DNA of 64,000 nucleotides from the NCBI GenBank assembly GCA_022072055.1, contig JAJVIK010000011.1:588863-652862 (forward strand), read 5' to 3'. The notes beneath the pieces were generated by a model. The model was not told the DNA's origin and did not search any database. It saw nothing but the letters and a program-made list of their open reading frames with translations. The stretch is from a bacterium. GTDB taxonomy: Bacteria > Hinthialibacterota > Hinthialibacteria > OLB16. Below, one piece after another: positions 54,560-60,868 of this stretch; within the stretch, counting starts at the first letter, position 1; every line of letters begins with the position of its first letter. Position numbers and translations under genes: made by a program.

Positions 54560-55963
54560 CTAGCCCCCAGGGGATCCCAACTTCCGTTCCAACCTCCTCA
54601 GCCGGTGGTTGAGCTCGCGTGCAAACCGCTCTGTCCAGCGGGGAAGGAGGGCGCTGTCCGCGCGCTCATCCTCCTCATCCCCCTCCCGGTCGATCCGATA
54701 GACCGGAAGCGCCTCCCGCTTGGGGAGGGACCATTCCGAGTAATCGTAGTGAACCTCCTCTTCTTCCTCGGAGACCTCGTCGGTCTCCCCATGATCCGGC
54801 TCAACCTCATAGTGGGCGAAGATCTCCAGCACCAACTCCCTGGCCTTGCCGAAATCCCGAACTGAGTGCTCCAGATACTTGGCGAGCTCGACTCGGATTA
54901 GGGGATCGAACTCCCCTTCGGCATGCGCCCGCCACCAAAGCTTGGAGGCGCGCTCCAAGTTCCCCTCCCGCTTGTGCAAGGATGAAAGCAATCGAACGCA
55001 CAACTGCCACTCGCGCCCGGCCGGGGCGTGCTCCTCAATCGGGCGCAGAACCTGTAGAGCTTGGGGGTACCGGCCGCGCGCGCAATGGAAGCGCGCCACT
55101 CCCAGACGCTCCCAGTGGTCCTCGATCGAATCCGGGTCGCGATGGAGCCGGTGGGCGCGCTCGGTGAGCGCCGCGAGCGCGACGATATCCATCCGGTTGT
55201 GATAGAAAACGGGGACCAGAGTGCGCGGCGAGGCCCCTCGGAGAAAATGGAAGTACAGAGTCGGGATCAGGCTGCCCGGTATGTCTCCCTCCCGCTCGTT
55301 TCCCAGGATCTTGTTTTCAAGGAAGGAGAGGCTCGCGCCGCCATGCCGTGGCTTCCATAGCCGCCTCGCCACGGGCAACAGATCGAGGTGCGGGATATCG
55401 GTCAGATTCAGCCGCGCGCGGTTGAACACAAACCGGGTCCGTAGCAGCGGGAGGTCGAAGGCGGCGCCGTTGTAGGTCACCAAGAGCGCGCAGTCCCCGA
55501 GCTCCTCCGCGACCGCCGCCATCTGCCCCGGCTCCTCGTCATAGTCGCGCATGAAGAATTGGCGAACACGGAAACCTTCCGCCTCAATCGAGCCTATCCC
55601 CACGAGAAACGCGTAGGTCCCCGAGCCGCCCGCGAGGCCAGTGGTCTCGGTGTCGAGAAACAGGATGCGTCCGCTCGCCCCTGAGGATTTGAGGCCAAAA
55701 GACTGAATCAACCCCTCGGAATCGAGGTGGCGAAGGGAATCCAGCGGGTCATTTCCGAAGCAGACATCAAATGGAAACCACTCCTCGGAAACAAAGCAGG
55801 TCCCCTCCCCACCGGTTCTCACCTCCCCGGGGACAAAGCGACTCATGTCCGGTAACTCAGGAACGGCAGGGGCTTTGCGGGCCAGTTCCGAGGCGGAAAC
55901 CACACCCGCGGGCAGGGACTTGCGGAGACGTTTCAGCTTCTGGGCGACATCCTCTGGGATCAC
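54560..55963 (-). CDS. YprB-like DEDD 3'-5' exonuclease (RNase H fold) with TPR-like C-terminus
   Basis: About 467 residues. The frame is open to a TTG at 56020 overlapping the pseudopilin stop, but that codon has no ribosome-binding site. A GTG at 55963 has AAGGGGAG 9 bases upstream, so I start there. The exonuclease domain has the four acidic positions of the DEDD family: RILFLDTETTGLAGGSGTY (Asp and Glu), LLVTYNGAAFDLPLLRTRF (Asp), and VFYHNRMDIVALAAL (last Asp). PHLDLLPVARRLWK and SLSFLENKILG are typical of YprB. Residues about 290-410 look like TPR helices (ERLGVARFHCARGRYPQALQ). A very acidic patch (SEEEEEVHYDYSE) follows. Its substrate is unknown. It lies in the pseudopilin/Spy-like operon, which is not an obvious functional link. 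Confidence 0.88.
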   Translation of the reverse strand: MIPEDVAQKLKRLRKSLPAGVVSASELARKAPAVPELPDMSRFVPGEVRTGGEGTCFVSEEWFPFDVCFGNDPLDSLRHLDSEGLIQSFGLKSSGASGRILFLDTETTGLAGGSGTYAFLVGIGSIEAEGFRVRQFFMRDYDEEPGQMAAVAEELGDCALLVTYNGAAFDLPLLRTRFVFNRARLNLTDIPHLDLLPVARRLWKPRHGGASLSFLENKILGNEREGDIPGSLIPTLYFHFLRGASPRTLVPVFYHNRMDIVALAALTERAHRLHRDPDSIEDHWERLGVARFHCARGRYPQALQVLRPIEEHAPAGREWQLCVRLLSSLHKREGNLERASKLWWRAHAEGEFDPLIRVELAKYLEHSVRDFGKARELVLEIFAHYEVEPDHGETDEVSEEEEEVHYDYSEWSLPKREALPVYRIDREGDEEDERADSALLPRWTERFARELNHRLRRLERKLGSPGG

Positions 55964-56016
55964 GACACAACTCTCCCCTTTTCCTTGGAGATACGTTGCA
56001 CCCCGCGAGAGGAACG

Positions 56017-56574
56017 TCAAGGAGTCGCGTCGCTGGCCTGATACAGGTCCCCCCTGCTGATCGTGCCGTTGGTCGGGGAGTAGATCATGTAACGGAAGTT
56101 GAGCAGCTCCCCGATGAACAGACCGGGCTTGTTGCCCGGATAGAACTCAATCGGGGTGGTGTTTCCGTTGCGATCCGGCCCTCGGCTGGCGAGCAAGAAC
56201 CGGTCTGCCCGCCTCAAGTCCATGGCGCCGTATGAGTAAGTTCTCGACCGTCCCTCGGATTCGGAGAAGGGATCCTCCGGAAGCGATTCGAGAAACCGGC
56301 TCGGGGTGGTAAGCGGGCGAAGGCGACGGCTGGAAAAGACGAGCACGGCCTGCGGATACGCTTTCCAATCCACGCGATACATCTCCAAGGCGTTGGCGAC
56401 CGCTTTCATGTCTCCCTTTGCGCGCGTCACGTTGGACCGGGTAACCGCCTCCAGGAAATGCGGCATCGCAATCGAGGTGAGGATCGAAATAATCGCGGTC
56501 ACCACCAACAGTTCGATCAGGGTGAACGCATCTCCCCCCCGCCGTGTGACCGGGTTCGCGCTGGCTGAATCCAT
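56017..56574 (-). CDS. Type II secretion-type pseudopilin (second copy)
   Basis: A 185-residue prepilin-like protein: DAFTLIELLVVTAIISILTS has the +5 Glu and the hydrophobic helix, but the residue before the mature Phe is Ala instead of the usual Gly, which could affect the peptidase. The globular part has EMYRVDWKAYPQAVLVF, PSRFLESLPEDPF and LLASRGPDRNGNTT, and ends with FRYMIYSPTNGTISRGD, as in the pseudopilin at 50402-51064. The start lies 5 bases after the stop of the Spy-like gene, and the stop meets the open frame of the exonuclease gene. It is an orphan pseudopilin without visible secretion machinery nearby. Confidence 0.9.
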   Translation of the reverse strand: MDSASANPVTRRGGDAFTLIELLVVTAIISILTSIAMPHFLEAVTRSNVTRAKGDMKAVANALEMYRVDWKAYPQAVLVFSSRRLRPLTTPSRFLESLPEDPFSESEGRSRTYSYGAMDLRRADRFLLASRGPDRNGNTTPIEFYPGNKPGLFIGELLNFRYMIYSPTNGTISRGDLYQASDATP

Positions 56575-56579
56575 GTCCG

Positions 56580-57218
56580 TTACCCCCTTCCACCGCTTGG
56601 GTTCGGCGGGGGCATGCCCGGCCCTCCCCCCGGACCGCCGCCGCGCCCCCCTCGTCCGCCGCGCTGGCGCATGCGCTCCATCATCTCGCGGAGCCGTTGT
56701 TCATAGATCCTCATTTGATCGGGAGGCAGAATTCGCCTGGCGCGCTCCAGGCGCCGCTGAATTCCCTGTTCCATACGCTGCCCCATCACCTGGGTCATCC
56801 GTTGACGCTGGTCGGGGGTCAGGATGGACTCAAACTGCTGACGTCGCTCCTGCCAACCATCCGGGCCTTCCGGACGCGGAGCCGCACGAAGCTGTTCAAA
56901 CTGGGCCTGTTGTTCGGGAGTGATTTTGAGCTCGCGAACCATCTCCTCGCGGAATCCGGGACCGCCCGGGCCGCGCTCCCTGTCCCCACGTCCTGGTCCC
57001 TCTCCGCGAGGGCGATCCCCTCGCCCAAACTCACCGGGGCCGCGGCGACCCCCTCGGTCCCCGGGACCGAAATCATCCCACTCGGAACGCTCGTCCGGGG
57101 GGAGCGCTTGCGAGAACCGGTAATAACTCGACCCCGAATAGACTGCCCCACCCAGAATGATCAGGATCGAAATCACCAGGAGCGCCCGATTTGACGGGCC
57201 AGTATCCTTTTGAGCCAT
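56580..57218 (-). CDS. Membrane-anchored Spy/CpxP-like Gly/Arg-rich protein
   Basis: A 212-residue protein with an N-terminal membrane helix or uncleaved signal (ALLVISILIILGGAVYSG). A strongly Gly/Arg/Pro-rich stretch (about 50-85, PRGEGPGRGDRERGPGG) is followed by a helical region (about 88-190) with repeated L-T-x-x-Q words: LKITPEQQAQFEQL and ILTPDQRQRMTQVMGQRM. These recall the LTxxQ motif of periplasmic Spy/CpxP chaperones. The end is again Gly-rich. AAGGAGGGAA 6 bases before the ATG is the best ribosome-binding site seen in the window, suggesting strong expression. It heads an operon with a pseudopilin and an exonuclease. It may act as a periplasmic chaperone or stress sensor; this is inference from the motif. 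Confidence 0.78.
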   Translation of the reverse strand: MAQKDTGPSNRALLVISILIILGGAVYSGSSYYRFSQALPPDERSEWDDFGPGDRGGRRGPGEFGRGDRPRGEGPGRGDRERGPGGPGFREEMVRELKITPEQQAQFEQLRAAPRPEGPDGWQERRQQFESILTPDQRQRMTQVMGQRMEQGIQRRLERARRILPPDQMRIYEQRLREMMERMRQRGGRGGRGGGPGGGPGMPPPNPSGGRG

Positions 57219-57259
57219 GTTGTTCCCTCCTTACCTCAAGCCACAGCCCCCTTACCACT

Positions 57260-57310
57260 AGGTGTACGCTTTCGGAGAAAAGATCAGAAAGCGTTCCAAA
57301 TGGTACACCT
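57260..57310. promoter_or_regulatory. Nested inverted repeats in the divergent gap
   Basis: AGGTGTAC at 57260-57267 is matched by GTACACCT at 57303-57310. Inside it, ACGCTTTC at 57266-57273 is matched by GAAAGCGT at 57287-57294. Together they form one interrupted 14-bp stem with a 13-base loop, or two overlapping operator-like dyads. It lies 42-92 bases upstream of the Spy-like start, in a good place for a regulator site or a leader-RNA hairpin of that operon. Confidence 0.5.
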
Positions 57311-57459
57311 CCAGCTCCGGCCCTTAACGCCCATCCCCTCGATTTCCATGCCTTTCCCCCGCTTGTCGGCCAGGAAGAGGGCAACCTCGATGCCAATTCC
57401 GCCAGCCATCCACAAGCGCAAGATCAACCGCAACTATCTGATTCCTTTCCAGCCTATTC

Positions 57460-57465
57460 TATAAT
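57460..57465 (+). promoter_or_regulatory. Possible -10 box upstream of the Toprim-like gene
   Basis: TATAAT in a short AT-rich patch (TATTCTATAATATGAT), about 203 bases before the ATG at 57668. No good TTGACA is found 16-18 bases upstream, so confidence is low. Confidence 0.3.
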
Positions 57466-57667
57466 ATGATCTGTGTTCGGGAAGGGTAAATTTCCCCGAC
57501 GCAAGGGCTGGTTTTGGTTTGGGAATCGAAGCCCAAGACCTGAACCTCTGAGATGCGGTGTGGTGGTGCGGCATGGGGTGACTTTTCGCCCCACCAAGTT
57601 GACTCACGGTGATCCTCCATGGTGGGGGATCCGACCGTGAAATGACTTCAGGGAGAGTGACAGCGCC

Positions 57668-59335
57668 ATGGCAGGTGTACATTTCAGCGAGCGAATTGAT
57701 TTGCGACGGCTGCTGCGGAAGGAAATCTATCCGCGTCTTGAGAAGGAGCTCGATCGAGCTTTCCCGGTGTTCAAGTTCCAAAAGGGGCAGCATGGCTTCT
57801 GGATCGCCACCGATGCTCCCGTGACCTTCGCGGGATATGGTTACCGCGAGGGGAAGATGATTGCCCGCGGATGGGGGTATCGGACCTCCAAACAGGGAAT
57901 GCCGGCGGGGTTGTGGCTCGCCTTTGTCAACAAGGGCGTGCTCCCCATCGGACAAGACTTTGTCAAGGCGGTTCAGGCCCTGGCGGCGAAGGTCGGGGTG
58001 GTCATGGATGACTGGGACTATCCCGATCTCGAGGTCTTTCGTATCAGCATCGAGGAACGTCGCGATCGCATGCTGGAGGCCTTCTTCGCATGGGCGCAGG
58101 GGGAGCTCCACGGCGCGGAGGGTCAGTACGCTCGGAACTGGCTGACAAGCACCACGCAGAAGCACAGCATCGGGTTGCCTCCGAACATGCTCCCCGAATT
58201 GGAGATTGGTTTCTATTCCTCCCCGGAAGCGGCTCGTCAGGCGATCCGCGACGCCGGTTTTGATCAACCCGAGGACACCAATTTCGCGGAGACCCTCGGA
58301 CTCTTCAATCCGCGCTGGGAGGGGCGCGTGGTGGGGCCGGGGTGGGACATCAACGGCGAGCGGGTGGTTAACATCTGGGGACGGTTCCCCGGCGATACGC
58401 CGATGGACCAGCCGGTTTACTGCAACCTGTTTCGGCCCAGTTTCGACCAGCCCTTCGGCGGCACGGAAACCCCGGTGAACCTGCACCTGGCCAAACGTCA
58501 CGGCAAGACCAACCTGGTGATGGTCGAAAGCCCCCTTAAGGCGATCCTGGCCTACTCCCTGGGGATGCTCGATCCCTTCCCCATCGCGGCGTGCGGAGTC
58601 CCCAATTCGGGGCAGGCGGAGGAACTGCAGAATTACATCCGCCGCAGCGGGAGTGTGACGTTCAACCTCGACTTTGTCCCAGACTCGCCGAACAAGTATG
58701 CCCGGACCGAGGAGGCGATTCGCAACTTCCGGAATGTCAAGTTCCCGGTTTATGTGATCAATCCCGAGGACATGGCCAAGGCGATGGGCGGGATTTACAC
58801 CAAGGAGGTGTGTCCCGCGCGCTTCATGCGGGCGATGAACATCCAGGGGTACCGCTCGCTCATGGGGCGGCGTAAGACGCCGGACATCTTCCTCGCGCAA
58901 ACCGGCTCGCGCGCGGCGCGCGGCGCGGAGGAAAGCCGCGAGAATGTCCTCGCCAACGCCCAGGAGCTGATCGCCGAGGAGGAGCTCGAAACCAAGACCA
59001 CTCGCGCGAGCTACATGGATGTGGAGATCCCAGAAAACGAGGAGGCCGCCGCCCCCTTACAGCGACCCGCCCGTTTTCTCTCCGATGAGTCGGCCGCGCC
59101 GGTCCGAACCGAAACGCGGGTCGACTATGCCGAGGGGGATGGCTCCCCGCGTCGAAACATCGGACTCATGGCTCGCAATATCAAGACAACCTACGAGAAG
59201 ATCGCCACCGAAATCGAGCAGGGACGCATCACCACCGACCAGGCGATGATCATCCTCATGCGCTCTCAGGAGGGAATCCAGAGCCTGCTGGACGCCGTGC
59301 TTAAGAAGCGCGGGGTGATCTCCGATCAGGCTTGA
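57668..59335 (+). CDS. Stand-alone DnaG-core/Toprim-like protein
   Basis: A 555-residue cytoplasmic protein whose middle follows the bacterial primase catalytic core. LPELEIGFYSSPEAARQAIR plus DAGF ... ETLGLF recalls the DnaG FGLGYAP...LL..GL stretch. WEGRVVGPGWDINGERVVNI with the following WGRF recalls its RI.FPI.D..G.V.G..GR strand pair. TNLVMVESPLKAILAYSLGM (Toprim Glu near residue 287) and VTFNLDFVPDSPNKYARTEE (DxxxD near residue 333) recall the Toprim motifs. The expected CHC2 zinc-finger cysteines are missing from the N-terminus (residues 1-100), and no helicase-binding domain is visible. The last 150 residues are low-complexity and then helical. It could be a phage-type or specialised primase or a Toprim nuclease; the relation is by eye only. 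It is followed by the 23-residue-repeat gene after 65 bases. Confidence 0.6.
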   Translation: MAGVHFSERIDLRRLLRKEIYPRLEKELDRAFPVFKFQKGQHGFWIATDAPVTFAGYGYREGKMIARGWGYRTSKQGMPAGLWLAFVNKGVLPIGQDFVKAVQALAAKVGVVMDDWDYPDLEVFRISIEERRDRMLEAFFAWAQGELHGAEGQYARNWLTSTTQKHSIGLPPNMLPELEIGFYSSPEAARQAIRDAGFDQPEDTNFAETLGLFNPRWEGRVVGPGWDINGERVVNIWGRFPGDTPMDQPVYCNLFRPSFDQPFGGTETPVNLHLAKRHGKTNLVMVESPLKAILAYSLGMLDPFPIAACGVPNSGQAEELQNYIRRSGSVTFNLDFVPDSPNKYARTEEAIRNFRNVKFPVYVINPEDMAKAMGGIYTKEVCPARFMRAMNIQGYRSLMGRRKTPDIFLAQTGSRAARGAEESRENVLANAQELIAEEELETKTTRASYMDVEIPENEEAAAPLQRPARFLSDESAAPVRTETRVDYAEGDGSPRRNIGLMARNIKTTYEKIATEIEQGRITTDQAMIILMRSQEGIQSLLDAVLKKRGVISDQA

Positions 59336-59400
59336 CCGGACAGCGGGACTTGAGCCACCTTTTCTATCGACGCTGATCACGATTGGGACGGAGTTCGCCG

Positions 59401-59841
59401 GTGGGGAAGATTATTGACGTCGAAAAGCTGGTCATCCGTGACCCCGAGGGAAACATCCGGGCCTATCTGGGAGTGGAATCGGACGGGACCACCCAGCTGG
59501 TCTTTGTCGGCAAGACCGGCCACATCCGCGCCACGCTCAGTGTCAACGAAAATGACGCCCCCTCGCTTTCGCTGACCGACCGCGGGGGGCTGAAGCGCGC
59601 GGGGTTGGCGCTCTCGGACAAGGGGGTTGCCAGCTTGAACTTCTATGACCCTTCTGGAAAATGCCGGATGACGATCAATGTGGATCCCCAAGGGGTCCCG
59701 CGCGTCGGGATGGTGGACAACAGCGGAATCTTGCGCTCCCTGCTCACCATTTATCTCGATGGAACTCCGACCATTCAGCTCTTCAACACCGCTGGAAAGC
59801 CGGTCTTCCAGGCTCCCGAAAGCACCGCGTTCGTCGGATAG
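59401..59841 (+). CDS. Protein made of strict 23-residue beta repeats
   Basis: A 146-residue protein with no signal peptide, started by the GTG at 59401 (CGGAG 9 bases upstream); an in-frame TTG at 59383 is the alternative. From residue 10 onward it consists of five complete and one partial unit of exactly 23 residues, with codon starts at 59428, 59497, 59566, 59635, 59704 and 59773. The pattern is LxLxDxxGxxRAxLxVxxDGxxx. This regularity predicts a beta-solenoid or beta-roll. I know similar repeats from uncharacterised proteins but no function. It lies 21 bases before fabD and 65 bases after the Toprim-like gene, so the three are probably one transcript. Confidence 0.8.
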   Translation: MGKIIDVEKLVIRDPEGNIRAYLGVESDGTTQLVFVGKTGHIRATLSVNENDAPSLSLTDRGGLKRAGLALSDKGVASLNFYDPSGKCRMTINVDPQGVPRVGMVDNSGILRSLLTIYLDGTPTIQLFNTAGKPVFQAPESTAFVG

Positions 59842-59862
59842 AGAACCGGAGGAGCCTCCCCC

Positions 59863-60837
59863 ATGATTGCGTTCATGTTTCCCGGACAAGGGAGCCAGTT
59901 TGTCGGCATGGGGAAGGCCTGGGCCGAGGGAAGCGAGGTGGCCCGGAGCTACTTCGAGCGCGCCAACAAGGCCCTTGGCCGTGACCTCCGCGAGATTTGC
60001 TTCTCGGGACCGGAGGCCGAACTCACCGACACGCGCAACACTCAGGTCGCCATTTACACGGTGAGCTGCATCGCCGCGCGACTGCTTTTCGACTTGGGGC
60101 TGATCCCCGACTATGTCTTGGGCCACAGCATCGGGGAGTACGCGGCCCTGTATTTCGCCCGCTCCTTCGATTTCGAGACTGGACTGCTGCTGGTCCAGAA
60201 GCGCGCGAACGCGATGGCGGATGCGGCGGCGAGGAACCCCGGAACCATGGCGGCGGTGATCCGCCTCGATCCCCGCCTGGTCGAGGAAACCTGTCGCGAG
60301 CTTGCCGCGGAGACCGGCGGGGCACTGTCCGTGGCGGGTTTCAACTCGCCCGAGCAGACAGTCATAAGCGGGTCGCGGGACCTGATCGAACAAGCCACGC
60401 GGGTCCTCAAGGAGAAGGGGGCCAAGCGGGTGGTTCAGCTCCAGGTTTCCGGGGCTTTTCACTCCGGATTGATGCGAGAGGCCCAGGAGGAGCTGCGCGC
60501 GGCGGTCGCGGGGGTCACGCTCAGGAAGCCCTCCACGCTGTTCATCTCCAACCACGACGCCCGTCCGGTGACCGATCCCGCAATCCTGGAGGAGCATCTC
60601 CCAAACCAGCTCACCCACCCCGTCCGTTGGACCGAGAGCCTGGAGTTTCTGAAGCGACAGGGCTGCCAGGCCTGGCTGGAGGCGGGGCCGGGAACTGTCC
60701 TGACCGGTCTCCTGTCCAAGTTTGACCCGGATGCCTCAAGCGCGTCCCTTTCGGATCTCGCCTCCTTTGAGACCGCGGTTGCCGGATTCCGGGCGTACCA
60801 GTGCGGCATTCGGGAGCAGTTCGAGGCCTTGCACTGA
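59863..60837 (+). CDS. fabD: Malonyl-CoA:ACP transacylase
   Basis: A 324-residue cytoplasmic enzyme of fatty-acid synthesis that moves malonyl from CoA to acyl carrier protein. MIAFMFPGQGSQFVGMGKAW holds the oxyanion-hole Gln. The nucleophile elbow GHSIGEYAAL places Ser at residue 89. The GAFHSGLM motif gives the catalytic His at residue 200. SVAGFNSPEQTVISGS and KPSTLFISNHDARPV are further family segments. It is slightly longer than E. coli FabD (about 309). The gene stands alone, without fabH/fabG/acpP neighbours, at the end of a + strand run. A GGAG lies near the ATG 21 bases after the preceding stop. It could instead serve a polyketide route, but no such genes are here. Confidence 0.95.
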   Translation: MIAFMFPGQGSQFVGMGKAWAEGSEVARSYFERANKALGRDLREICFSGPEAELTDTRNTQVAIYTVSCIAARLLFDLGLIPDYVLGHSIGEYAALYFARSFDFETGLLLVQKRANAMADAAARNPGTMAAVIRLDPRLVEETCRELAAETGGALSVAGFNSPEQTVISGSRDLIEQATRVLKEKGAKRVVQLQVSGAFHSGLMREAQEELRAAVAGVTLRKPSTLFISNHDARPVTDPAILEEHLPNQLTHPVRWTESLEFLKRQGCQAWLEAGPGTVLTGLLSKFDPDASSASLSDLASFETAVAGFRAYQCGIREQFEALH

Positions 60838-60868
60838 CCGGAGTCACGGGCGCCCGTCTGGTCAGTGC
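60831..60868. terminator. Large dyad overlapping both stop codons of convergent fabD and PVC-cytochrome genes
   Basis: GCACTGACC at 60831-60839 pairs exactly with GGTCAGTGC at 60860-60868. Between them lies a second perfect palindrome, ACGGGCGCCCGT (60846-60857). The outer arms contain the TGA of fabD and the stop of the - strand gene. The structure is symmetrical and suited to stop transcription from either side, although it has no U-tract. Confidence 0.6.

Larger units (their letters stand above)
57219..57667. other. 449-bp divergent intergenic region
   Basis: No gene is supported here. A long antisense frame (57434-58900, -) only shadows the Toprim-like gene. The region contains a nested dyad (57260-57310) and an isolated TATAAT on the + strand at 57460-57465 that could serve the + strand gene with a leader of about 200 bases; its -35 side is poor. 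Confidence 0.6.

Noticed and set aside
57434-58900. 488-codon - strand frame over the Toprim-like gene and the intergenic gap
   Set aside because: It would be divergent from nothing, has no start signal, and the + strand protein has conserved core motifs across the region.
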